64,000 bases of DNA from Callorhinus ursinus. Taxonomy: Eukaryota > Chordata > Mammalia > Carnivora > Otariidae. Shown here piece after piece: positions 10,700 through 21,409 of this stretch (its first letter is position 1; each line of letters begins with the position of its first letter). The notes beneath the pieces were generated by a model. The model was not told where the DNA came from, made no database searches, and worked only from the letters and a program-made list of their open reading frames with translations. The stretch is taken from positions 3,322,800 to 3,386,799 of the forward strand of contig NW_020312775.1 in NCBI RefSeq assembly GCF_003265705.1, given 5' to 3'. The position numbers were made by a program, and so were the translations under genes.

Positions 10700-11829
10700 G
10701 AAGTACATTGAGCTCCATAGAGACAGCACCGGAGCAAGTGAAAACCAGATGGGCAATGGGCAACTCTGTGCCTCACTGAGGAAAATAATTAAACATGGGC
10801 AAAGGAGATCCTAAGAAGCCGAGAGGCAAAATGTCATCATATGCATTCTTTGTGCAAACTTGCCAAGAGGAGCACAAGAAGAAGTACCCAGATTCTTCAG
10901 TCAACTTCTAAGTTTTCTAAGAAGTGCTCAGAAAGACCATGTCTACTAAAAAGAAAGGAAAATTTGAAGACATGGCAAAGGCAGACAAGGCCAGTTGTGA
11001 AAGAGAAATGAAAACTTGTATCTCCCCTAAAGGGGAAATAAGAAAGAAGTTCAAGGATCCCAATGCACCCAAGAGGTCGCCTTCAGCCTTTCTTTTTTTT
11101 GTTCTGAGTATCACCCAAAAATCAAAGGAGAACATTCTGGCCTATCCATTGGTGATGTTGCAAAGAAACTGGGAGAGATGTGGAATAACACTGCTGAAGA
11201 TGACAAGCAGATTTAGGAAAAGAACACTGCTAAGCTGAAGGAAAAATATGAAAAGGATACTGCTGCATATGGAGCTAAAGGAAAGCCTGATGCAGCAAAA
11301 AAGGGAGTTGTCAAGACTGAAAAGAGCAAGAAAAAGAAGGAAGAGGAGGAAGACGAAGAAGATGAAGAAGATGAAGATGAAGAAGATGATGATGATGAGT
11401 AAGTTGGTTCTAGCGCAGGTTTTTTTTCTTGTCTATAAAGCATTTAACCCCATACACAAGTCACTCCTTCTACAGAAAAAAAAAAATTAAAATGTAAGGC
11501 TGCATAAGATTTGTTTTAAAACTGTACAGTGTCTTTTTTTTTTTTTTTTTGTATAGTTAACACACTACCGAATGTGTCTTTAGATAGCCCTGTCCTGGTA
11601 TTTTCAATAGCCACTAACCTTGCCTGGTACAATACGGGGATTATAAATTGGAATGAGAATTTAAAGCAGTTTCTTGTTAGTGCACAGCACAAATTAGTTA
11701 TATATGGGGATGTTAGGTTTTCATCTTCAGTTGTCTCCGATGCAGCTTCTATGAAATAATTGTTGTTCTGTTAACTGAATACCACTCTGTAATTGCAAAA
11801 AAAAAAAAATTGCAGCTGTTTTGTTGACT
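10700..11829 (+). pseudogene. HMGB1P: HMGB1 processed pseudogene
   Basis: This is an intronless copy of the mRNA for high-mobility-group protein B1, a nuclear DNA-bending protein with two HMG boxes and an acidic tail. Part of the 5' UTR is followed by the start codon at 10795 (residues [11 protein letters not shown]), box A, box B ([11 protein letters not shown] near 11065), the GAK/KKGVVK linker, an acidic tail coded by GAA/GAT repeats (11340-11399), a TAA at 11400-11402 and the 3' UTR (GTCTTTAGATAGCCCTGTCC) to about 11829. The start-to-stop span is 608 bp, not a multiple of three and shorter than the usual 648. Small deletions, frameshifts and an internal TAG near 11214 disable it. CTCAAAAATAAATAA-like repeats on each side may be its TSD. 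Confidence 0.95.
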
Positions 11830-11864
11830 CAGAAATCAATCAATTTTTAAAAAATATTTGTGTG

Positions 11865-12082
11865 AGGGCGCCTGGGTGGCTCAGTTGGTTGGGTAACGTC
11901 CTTCGGCTCAGGTCATGATCCTGGAGTTCTGGGATCGAGTCCCACATCGGGCTCCCTGCTCAGCGGGGAGTCTGCTTCTCCCTCTGACCCTCCCCCCTCT
12001 CATGCTCTCTCTCTCTCATTCTTTCTCTCAAATAAATAAATAAATAAAATCTTTAAAAAAATAAAAATAAATAAAAATAAAT
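11865..12082 (+). mobile_element. CAN-SINE, young copy
   Basis: A well-preserved SINE: GGGCGCCTGGGTGGCTCAG head, GGGATCGAGTCCCACATCGG, GCTCCCTGCTCAGCGGGGAG, CT-rich middle and a long (AATAAA)n tail. The target-site duplication AAAAAATATTTGTGTG is perfect over 16 bp (11849-11864 and 12083-12098). The same target motif also flanks the older SINE at 10494. Confidence 0.95.
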
Positions 12083-12095
12083 AAAAAATATTTGT

Positions 12096-12136
12096 GTGAT
12101 TGTGTGTGTGCCTGTGTGGTTGTGTGTGTGCATGTA
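12096..12136. repeat. (TG)n-rich microsatellite
   Basis: Imperfect TG-rich tract (TGTGTGATTGTGTGTGTGCC and a second, similar unit) directly after the SINE tail. Confidence 0.7.
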
Positions 12137-12227
12137 CTACCATGTAATACAGATAAACTTTATATAACAGTATTTTCAACCCAAAAAGCCAGGATTATAA
12201 ATTCATTTGTATAAAATGATTTTACCT

Positions 12228-13101
12228 AGGAGGGGGGAAAGATGTCAGAGGAGTAGGGGGCCCTATTCCAACTGGTCCCCAGAATTGAGCTGGATATCTA
12301 CCAGACCATTCTGAGCACCCACGAAATCAGCCTGAGATGTAAGAAGATCTGGATCGCTACAAACAGAATATCACAGGCAGTTGGTTTTGAGGTACAAAGT
12401 GGGGAGCCGTGATTCCTCAGGCAGATATCAGAAGATAAATGGCAGCAGGAGGGAGCCTGGCGATGGGGATCCTACACTGCCAGTGAGCGACAGCCTCTCA
12501 CTCTGGAGACAGGGCACAAACTCACAGACTGGTAGCAGCAGGGAAAGGACATTGGGTCAGCTTCCCAGATGGAAACTGGAGCGGCAGGGTCATGCCTACG
12601 AACTTGGAATGGCTGGCAATTTAAGAAGCACAAAGGGCAGAGACGTACCCTGACTTGGAGGCAGGACTGGGAGTGCAGAGGAGGGGTGCACAACCCAGGA
12701 CTCTGCAGTTTATAGCAGCACAGACAGAAATGGAGATAGAGTGGCCTGGAGAGCTCACTAAAGAACAGACTGCGATCTCTCTGCTCTGAGGCAGAGGGTT
12801 GGAAATGGTCTCTTCGACTCTGACTCTCAGAAGAGACGTCAAAAGCTTCAGGGAAAGCCTCCAAAGAACAAAACCCCAAAAAACTGGTTCCCACTGAGCC
12901 CATCCCCCTCCAAAGGGGGGCAGGGCAACTCTGGCCAAACAGGCTTGCCTGAGTAACAGCATAGCAGGCCCCTCTCCCAGAAGACAGCCTGGGAAAACAA
13001 GAAGCCAGAAACCCTAAGATCCCTAGAAAACAGGTGCATCTTGCTTGGGTTCTGGTCAATAATTTGGACTCTATACATTCCCTCAACCACCCATCAACAG
13101 A
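12228..13101 (+). promoter_or_regulatory. L1 5' UTR (internal promoter region)
   Basis: This GC-richer leader begins AGGAGGGGGGAAAGATGTC and ends at the ORF1 start codon. In L1 elements this region carries the internal RNA polymerase II promoter; that role is family knowledge, not seen here. It has a long open frame on the opposite strand (12472-13125) that starts without ATG. Confidence 0.75.
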
Positions 13102-13973
13102 ATGACTAAGAGGAGGAACCCCCAAAATAGGAAAGACTCAGAGATTATGACTTATGCCGCAGATTTGCAAATGGATGTAGATATAACCAAGATGTTGGAG
13201 ATGGAATTCAGGCTAGCAATTGTGAAGAGAATAGCTAGAGTGGAGAAATCAATTAATGGCAACATAGACCCTCTAAGGGCAGAATTGAAACCTGAATGGC
13301 AGAACTTAAAAATGCTATCAATGAGATCCAATCTAATCTAGATAAACTAACAGCTAGGGTAAGTGAGGCAGAAGAAAGAATCAGTGACCTGGAAGACAAT
13401 TTAATAGATAAAAAGGGAAAAGAGGAAGCCAGGGAAAAACAACTCAGAATCCATGAAAATAGATTCAGAGAAATAAGTGACACCATGAAGTGTTCCAATG
13501 TCAGAATTATTGGAATCCCAGAGGGAGTGGAGAGAGAGAGAGGACTAGAAGATATATTTGAGCAAATGGTAGCTGAGAACTTCCCTAATCTGGGGAATGA
13601 AACAAACATTCGTGTCCGAGAGACAGAGAGGACCCCTCCCAAGATCAAGGAAAACAGGCCAACACCCTGGCATGTAATAGTAAAACTTGCAAATCTTAGA
13701 AACAAGGAAACCATCTTAAGGGCAGTCAGGAGGAAGAGACTCCTTACATACAGAGGGAGGAACAATAGAATAATGTCAGACATATCCACAGAGACCTGGC
13801 AAGACATATTAAGGATACTAAACGAGAAGAACATTTAGCCAAGAATATTTTATCCAGCAAGGCTGTCATTTAGAATGGATGGAGAAATGCAGATCTTCCA
13901 AGACCAGCAGAAACTGAAAGAATATGTGACCACTAAGCCAACCCTGCAAGAAATGTTAAGTGGGGTTCTATAA
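13102..13973 (+). pseudogene. L1 ORF1 (RNA-binding chaperone), disrupted
   Basis: ORF1p is the trimeric nucleic-acid chaperone that packages L1 RNA. The start at 13102 reads MTKRRNPQNRKDSE. A 1- or 2-base frameshift between about 13296 and 13341 moves the rest to another frame. That frame shows a coiled-coil stretch (KLTARVSEAEERISDLEDNL), the RRM motif VRIIGIPEG and the C-terminal domain. A TAG at 13836-13838 replaces what is probably a Gln codon; the same frame then stays open to the normal stop at 13971-13973 (ends EMLSGVL). So there is one frameshift and one premature stop. Confidence 0.92.
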
Positions 13974-14051
13974 AAGGAGAAAGACTCCAAGAGTGATATA
14001 CAATAGAAATATACAGAGACAATCTATAAAAACAATGTCTTCACAGGCAAC

Positions 14052-17000
14052 ATGATGACAATTAATTCATATCTTTCAATAATCACTCTCAATGTGAATG
14101 GCCTAAAGGCTCCCATAAAATGGCACAGGCCTGCAGATTGGATAAAAAGACAGGACTCATCCATATGCTGTCTACAAGAGACTCATTTTGAACCTAAAGA
14201 TACATCCAGACTGAAAGTGAAGGGATGGAGATCCATCTTCCATGCCAACGGACCTCAAAAGTAAGCTGGGGTAACAAATCTTATATCAGACAAATTAGAT
14301 TTTAACCTAAAGACTGTAGTTAGAGACACAGAAGGACACTATATCATTCTTAAAGGGTCTATCCAACAAGAAGATCTAACAATTGTAAATATCTGCACCC
14401 CCAACATGGGAGAAGCCATCTACATAAGCCACCTGTTAACCAAAATAGTCATATTGATAACAATACGTTAATTGTAAGAGAGCTCAATACTTCACTCTCA
14501 GCAATAGACAGATCATCTAAGCAGAAACTCAACAAAGAAACAAGAGCTTTGAATGACACACTGGACCACATGGACCTCATAGATATATACAGAACCATGC
14601 CACCCTAAAACAACAGAATACTCATTCTTCTTGAGTGCACAATGGAACTTTCTCCAGAATAGACCACGTACTGGGTCACAAATCAGGTCTCAACTGATAC
14701 CAAAAGATTGAGATTATTCCCTGCATATTCTCAGACCACAATGCTTTAAAACTGGAACTCAATCACAAGAAAAAATTTGGCAGAAATTCAAACACTTGGA
14801 AGCTAAAGACCACTCTGCTCAAGAATGTTTGGGTCAACCAGGAAATCAAAGAAGAACTTAAACAATTCATGGAAACCAGTGAGAATGAAAACACATCGGT
14901 CCAAAACCTATGGGATACTGCAAAGACGGTCCTAAGGGGGAAATACATAGCCATCAAGGCCTCACTCAAAAAAAATAGAAAAATCCCGAATTCACCAATT
15001 AACTCTACACCTTAAAGAACTAGAGAAAAAGCAATAAACGATACCTAGGCCATGCATTAGAAGAGAAATAATTAAGATTAGAGCAGAAATCAATGAATTA
15101 GAAACCAGAAACACAGTAGATCAGATCAACAAAACTAGAAGGTGGTTCTTTGAAAGAATTAATAAGATCAATAAACCACTGACCAGAATTATCCACAAGA
15201 AAAGAGAAAGGACCCAAATTAATAAAGTTATGAATGAAAGGGGAGAGATCACGACTAACACCAAGGAAATAGAAACAATTATTAGAAATTATTATCAACA
15301 ATATATGCCAAGAAACTGAGCAATCCAGATGAAATGGATGCCTTCCTGGAAACCTATTAGCTGCCAAGACTGAAACAGGAAGAAATGGCAACCTGAATAG
15401 GCCAATAACCAGTACTGAGATTGAAGCAATGATCAAAAACCTCCCAAAAAACAAGAGTCCAGGGCCTGATGGATTCCCTGGGGAATTCAACCAAACATTC
15501 AAAGAGGAAATAATACCTATTCTACTGAAGCTGTTTAAAAAAATAGAAACAGAAGGAAAACATCCAGACTCATTCTATGAGGCCAGCATTACCTGAATCC
15601 CCAAACCAGGCAAAGACCCCATCGAAAAGGAGAATTTCAGACCAATATCCCTGATGAATATGGATTCCAAAATCCTCAGCAAAATCCTAGCTGATAGGAT
15701 CCAACAATACATTAAAAGGATCATCCACCACAACCAAGTGGGATTTATCTCCAGGATGCAAGTGTGGTTCAGCCTTCGCAAAACAATCAATGTGATAGAA
15801 CACATTAATAAGAGGAGAGAGAGGAAACATATGGTCCTCTCAATTGATGCAGAAAAAGCATTTGACAAAATACAGCATCCTTTCCTGATTAAAACTCTTC
15901 AGATTATAGGGATAGAGGGAACATTCCTCAAGTTCATAAAATCCATCTATGAAAAACCCACAGCGAATATCATCCTCAATGAGGAAAAGCTGAGAGCTTT
16001 TCCCTTAAGATCAGGAACACGTCAAGGATGCCCACTCTCACCACTATTGTTCCACATAGTACAAGAAGTCCTAGCAACAGCAATCAGACAACAAAAAGAA
16101 ATAGGGTGCCTGGGTGGCTCAGTTGGTTAAGCGACTGCCTTTGGCTCAGGTCATGATCCTGGAGTCCCAGGATCCTCAGCAGGGAGTCTGCTTCTCCCTC
16201 TGACCCTCCCCCCTCTCTTGTGTGCTCTCTCTCTCTCAAATAAATAAATAAAATCTTAAAAAAACAAAAAGAAATAAAATATATTCAAATTGGCATAGAA
16301 GAAGTCAAACTCTCTCTTTACGTATATGACATGATACTTTACGTGGAAAATCCAAAAGGCTCCACCCCCAAATTACTAGAACTCATACAGCAATTCAGTA
16401 ATGTAGCAGGATACAAAATCAATGCACAGAAATCAGTTGCTTTCTTATACACTAAAAATGCAACTGTAGAAAGAGTAATTAGAGAAACGATTCCATTTAC
16501 AATAGCACCAAAAACCATAAGGTAACTCGGAATAAACCTAACCAAAGAGCTAAAGGATCTATAGGAGCTACAGAACACTCATGAACGAAATTGAAGAAGA
16601 CACAAAAAGATGGAAAAATATTCCATGCTCATGGATCGGAAGAATAAACATTGTTAAAATGTCTATGCTACCCAGAGAAATCTATACCTTCAATGCCATC
16701 CCAATCAGAATTCCAATGACATTTTTCAAAGTGCTGGAACAAACAATCCTAAAATTTGTATGGAATCAGAAAAGACCCCAAATTAACAAGGAAATGTTGA
16801 AAAAGATAAAGCTGGGGGCATCACGTTGCCCGATTTCAAGCTATATTACAAAGCTGTGATCACCAAGACATCATGGTAATGGCACAAAAACAGACATAGG
16901 GACCAATGGAACAGAATAGAGAACCCAGATATGGACCCTCAACTCTATGGTCAAATAATCTTCGACAAACCAGGAACAAATATGCAATGGAAAAAAGACA

Positions 17001-18036
17001 GTCTCTTCAATAAATGGTGCTGGGAAAATTGGACAGCCACATGCAGAAGAATGAATCTCGACCATTTTCTAACACCCTACACAAAGATAAACTCAAAGTG
17101 GATGAAAGACCTCAATGGGAGACAGGAATCCATCAAAATCCTAGAGGAGAACATAGGCAGTAACCTCTTTGACATCAGCCACAGCAACTTCTTTCAAGAT
17201 ACATCTCCAAAAGCTAGTGAAACAAAAGCAAAAATGAACTTTTTGGACTTCATCAAGATAAAAAGCTTCCACACAGCAAAGGAAACAGTCAACCAAACAA
17301 AAATGCAACCCACAGAATGGGAGTAGATATTTGCAAATGACACTATAGATAAAGGCCTGGTATCCAAGATCTATAAAGCACTTCTCAAACTGAACACCCA
17401 AAAAACAAATAAGTCAAAAAATGGGCAGAAGACATGAAAAGACACTTCTCTGAAGAAGACATACAAATGGCTAACAGACACATGAAAAAATGTTCATCAT
17501 CATTAACCATCAAGGAAATTCAAATCAAAACCACATTGAGATACCACCTTACACCAGTTAGAATGGCAAAAATGGACAGGGAAAGAAACAACAAATGTTG
17601 GAGAGGTTGTGGAAAAAGGGAAACCCTCTTACACTGTTGGTGGGAATGCAAGTTAGTACAGCCACTTTGGAAAGCAGTGGGGAGGTTCTTCAAAAATTTA
17701 AAAATAGAGCTACCTTATGACCCAGCAATTGCATTCCTGGGTATTGACCCCAAAGACACAGATGTAGTGAAAAGAAGGGCCATATGAATCCCAATGTTCA
17801 TAGCAGCAATGTCCACAATAGCCAAACTGTGGAAAGAGCTGAGATGCCCTTCAACAGATGAATGGATAAAGAAGATGTGGTCCATATATACAATGGAATA
17901 TTACTCAGCCATTAGAAAGGATGAATACCCAACTTTTACATCAACAGGGATGGGACTGGAGGAGATAATGCTAAGTGAAATAAGTCAAGCAGAGACAGTC
18001 AATTATCATATGGTTTCACTTATTTGTGGAACATAA
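14052..18036 (+). pseudogene. L1 ORF2 (endonuclease / reverse transcriptase), disrupted
   Basis: ORF2p nicks target DNA and reverse-transcribes L1 RNA. The N-terminal endonuclease segment begins at 14052 (SYLSIITLNVNGLKAPIK; LQETHFEPKD carries the metal-binding Glu) but stops at 14264. RT blocks follow at 15654-16130 ([29 protein letters not shown]). The catalytic FADD box at 16319-16330 now reads YVYD, losing one catalytic aspartate. A SINE interrupts the frame at 16104-16262. The C-terminal region (17434-18036) ends YHMVSLICGT then TAA. Fragments lie in all three frames, so several indels have accumulated. Confidence 0.93.
16104..16262 (+). mobile_element. CAN-SINE inserted in L1 ORF2
   Basis: Head GGGTGCCTGGGTGGCTCAG, ending in (AATAAA)n. 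The middle lacks the usual ~25-bp GAGTCC...CCCTGCTC segment, so it carries an internal deletion. The target-site duplication AACAAAAAGAAATA is perfect: 16090-16103 and 16263-16276. It lies in the reverse-transcriptase region just upstream of the altered FADD box. Confidence 0.95.
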
Positions 18037-18337
18037 GGAATAGCATGGAGGACATTAGGAGAAGGAAGGGAGAAATGAAGGGGGAGAAATCGGAGGGAGA
18101 GATGAACCATGAGAGACTATGGACTCTGAGAAACAAACAGTGTTTTAGAGGGGAGGGAGGAGAGGGAATGGGTCAGCCCAGTGATGGGTATTAAGGAGGG
18201 CACGTACTGCACGGAGCACTGGGTGTTATACGAAAACAATGGATCGTGGATCACCACATCAAAAACTAATGATGTGTTGTATGTTGACTAACATAACATA
18301 ATAAAATTTAAAAAAAAATTTAAAAATGATTTTACCT

Positions 18338-19162
18338 CGTATTTGAGAAATACCCACTCCTATTTCCACTTTAGCCACCAACTGGAACTCCCAGTATAAT
18401 AATAAAACTTGAGGTTTGAAAGCAATTAGCACCTGGTTTGGCTCAACAAATACTGTCTTTTTATACTATCACTTCCCAATGATGTCACTCTTGTGGACAA
18501 GGGAAGGAAAAGAAAGAAGGGAGGGAAAACAGGAATGAGAGAGGGGATTGAGATTGAGAAAATTCTAGAGATTAAAGGAACACAAGCAAATATTGGTCAT
18601 GAGATTTTTCTAAAGATCATGATATAAGAGGTTGTTTTATCTGGTTTTATATGGTAACCAATTTAGAGCTGATTAGCATCTTGGTGAGAAGCAGGATCGT
18701 AAATGCACACTCACTGGCCTGATGAAGGACACCAGAGCTATAGTCCAACGAACCCTGATATATAAAATCTTTATAAACCATCTCCTTTTTCTGGGTCTCA
18801 ATTTTCTCTTCTTTAATATGAAGAGGGTGGACTAAATTATCTCTGAAAGCCCTTCCATTTTGGACATTCTACTGATGACTTAAGAAAGAGGAATGGACAT
18901 TCTACAAATGATTTAAGAAAGAGGATACTGTAAAGAAGACATTTGTGGATCTTCATGAAGGACTCATCCCTCTGAATTAATACTAAAACAGTGCTTCAAA
19001 TTAGTACTTTGTTAATGCCAGCTCTTTTGGTTGTATAATTATACATGTCACACAGTAAATGAGTATGAAATATAAGAATTGGAATCCAAAGTTGCTCTTT
19101 CCACCACTGACTCCTCATAGAAGGATGGACATATGCTTTGCTTCACTCCAATGTTTCAAATT
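18338..19162. other. Single-copy DNA with a short tandem duplication
   Basis: No gene seen. The segment 18770-18860 (TGGGTCTCAATTTTCTCTTC ... GGTGGACTAAATTATCTCTG) resembles an old MIR-like SINE 3' part. A 31-33-bp imperfect tandem repeat follows: GGACATTCTACTGATGACTT at about 18862 and GGACATTCTACAAATGATTT at about 18895. Confidence 0.45.
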
Positions 19163-19188
19163 TTCTGAGATTTGTTTTGTTTTGTTTT

Positions 19189-19385
19189 AAAAAATTTATT
19201 TATTTGAGAGAGAGAGAGAGTGTGTGAGAGTGGAAGGAGGGGTAGAGGGAGAGGGAGAGAATCCCAAGCGGAGTCCCCTCTGAGCATGGAGCCCATCGCA
19301 GGGCTCAATCCCATGACCCTGAGATCATGACCTGAGCCAAAATCAAGAGTCTGACACTTAACAAACTGAGCCACCTAGATGCTCC
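19189..19385 (-). mobile_element. CAN-SINE, minus strand
   Basis: The A-rich tail is seen as TTTATTTATTTGAGAGAGAG at the left, with ATCATGACCTGAGCC and the head complement ACTGAGCCACCTAGATGC at the right. TTCTGAG flanks it (19163-19169 and 19386-19392). It is one of the more diverged copies. Confidence 0.9.
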
Positions 19386-19392
19386 TTCTGAG

Positions 19393-20672
19393 GCATTTTA
19401 TTTAAGAAATCCTGTGTACTTTAATCTGGTCTTTCAGAGTATTGTCAAATAAATACAGATTCTCCCTGATTTCTTTCCTGCCCCTTTCTGAATCATTTCT
19501 CATTCCATATCAGATTTTAATCTCAGTTGTCCCACACAGTGTTTTAGCTGATACACCTTGAAATATTCCTCATCTTAGAGGGATATACTGACAGAATTTC
19601 ATACATTATATAACTGAAGAGGGTAAAGGGAGGGCCTCCGCCCCACTAAATCACACTGCTGTGGCCTATCCTCAGCTGGTATGGACCAACTGACTTCTAC
19701 AACCTATGGATCTCTGCCTGATAGCAATAATGATTATTGAAGGCTGACTAACTCACAAGGTCACCTCAGGCAAGTCACTTCAGATCTCTGAGCCTCTGTT
19801 TCCTCCTATGATAGTTGAATGAGGTGATTCCTTCCAACTTAAAAGTTCTTGATTGTATGCTTTATTTAAACATATTTTGACATTTTAAAGCCATATGGCA
19901 ACAGGAGCTGTATTATAAGTACATAAGTAATGCTTGTACATAGGATCCACAAATGGATACACCTATATAAATCTTAAAGGTGTAATTTCTGACATGTTGC
20001 AAGCTAGTTAGGATTCAGGAGCCTGTGGATAGTGCTTATATCCCATTACTGCACAGGGAGAGGAAGGAATCCACTAATCCTTCTCATTGCTTCTCAGTTC
20101 AGTTGAACCCTCCAAAGTGCAAGTTATAGGGGCAGATTTATAATCTGAAAGTGAGACACTTGGTACTGAAAGTCTTGGTGGAAAAGCCCCTAAAGGCCTG
20201 TGATTATTCTTTGGCACATACTTTCATAAAATTATTAGATACCCTTTTTGGAAAAGAATATCTGACAAGGGACACAGGATGTGGTTCAGCTCCAGCCATG
20301 AATTTGATATAAGGTTTTCAGGAAACCACAGCAAAGGGCAATAGGAATCTACTTATCAGCTCTGTAGTTTTCTTATTTCCACACCATGCATCTGATTGAT
20401 CCCTTGCTTTATAAGGAACTGCTTGACAGAATTACAGATGACTTCTAACAGAAAATCACACTGTTATAGTTAGGTTTTGGACATTCCATTTATTTGGAGA
20501 TAATGTCTTAAAAATAATTCCACAATAAAGTATATGTATAAAGGATGGCAAAGAAAATACAAATAAGAATCCAATATATTAAGGGAAATAATCATCTTTC
20601 TGTGCTGCCTATGTATGACTAATAATTTAAAAACAATTTAGAGAATATGTAAATGAAGAAACTCAAATATAC
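19393..20672. other. Single-copy DNA, possible MIR trace
   Basis: No gene recognised. At 19755-19860, CAAGGTCACCTCAGGCAAGT then TCTGAGCCTCTGTTTCCTCC fits a MIR core. The rest is anonymous. Confidence 0.42.
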
Positions 20673-20692
20673 AAAATGGTAATAATAACTAT

Positions 20693-20871
20693 TTTTTAAA
20701 GATTTTATTTATTTGAGAGAGAGAGAGAACATGAGCAGAAGGGAGGGGGAGAGGAAGAACCAGACTCCCCACTGAGCAAGTAACCAGATGCGGGTTCAAT
20801 CCCAGGACCCTGAGATCGTGACCTGAGCTGAAGGCAGATGCTTAACCAACTGAGCCACCTGGGCTCCCCAG
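20693..20871 (-). mobile_element. CAN-SINE, minus strand
   Basis: Tail complement TTTTTTAAAGATTTTATTTA at the left, GAGATCGTGACCTGAGC and the head complement ACTGAGCCACCTGGGC at the right. Flanking AAATGGTAATAATAA (20674-20688) and AAATGGTAGTAATTAA (20872-20887) look like a slightly eroded TSD. Confidence 0.92.
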
Positions 20872-20887
20872 AAATGGTAGTAATTAA

Positions 20888-21392
20888 ATGTAACAAAATT
20901 CACAAAACTGAAAAACAAGTGACAAAATGAAAAGTGAATGTAGAATATTCCCCAGATTAAGGTGACTCAATGTAGAAACAGTTCTTAGACATCAATAAAG
21001 TAATGATGAACAGGCTAAAAAAAATGGACAAAAGTCAGGAAAGGACAACAAAGAAAATTAAACAATAAATAAATATAAAGGAAAAAATTGGCAGAGCCTG
21101 TGCCAAAGAAGTTATATTTTTAAAACCAAACTATTTTTTTCTTATTAAGCACTTCTTCCTATCAGCAGCAACCCCTTGTCAGCCCCCAGAAGGCAGTGTG
21201 GGACAGATGGCAGACTGATGGCTCTGCCACACCTTCCCACACTCCACACTTAGCGGAAGTCTAAGAAGCAAAGCCTGGGAGGCAGTGAAGGTACCCCACT
21301 GCCTGAAGAAAGATGCAGCACCTAAATATTTTTTTTTTACCCATCAATTAACAAAATATTTTAAGAAATAATAATATTCTTGGAAAGGTACA
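20888..21392. other. Single-copy DNA
   Basis: No gene. The 21150-21310 segment is more GC-rich than its surroundings but has no convincing reading frame or repeat signature. Confidence 0.45.
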
Positions 21393-21409
21393 AGAAAATG
21401 GGCATTTTC

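Larger units (their letters stand above)
12228..18322 (+). mobile_element. Full-length L1 retrotransposon (inactivated)
   Basis: The element runs from a 5' UTR (12228-13101) through ORF1 (13102-13973) and ORF2 (14052-18036) to a 3' UTR and A-rich tail at 18322. The target-site duplication AAAATGATTTTACCT is perfect over 15 bp (12213-12227 and 18323-18337), so the insertion is complete and fairly young. About 160 bp of the length is a SINE inserted later in ORF2. Removing it leaves about 5.9 kb, normal for a mammalian L1. Both ORFs are broken by frameshifts and stops, so it cannot mobilise itself. Confidence 0.95.

Noticed and set aside
11213..11443. Poly-Ser frame on the minus strand
   Set aside because: Antisense of the HMGB1 acidic tail GAA/GAT repeat.
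12472..13125. 217-codon open frame on the minus strand as a host gene
   Set aside because: It lies wholly in the L1 5' UTR and first codons of ORF1, antisense, and starts at TTG. No domain. Kept only as a weak ORF0-like observation.
13253..13834. 193-codon minus-strand open frame
   Set aside because: Exact antisense shadow of L1 ORF1; composition follows the complement of Lys/Glu-rich coding.
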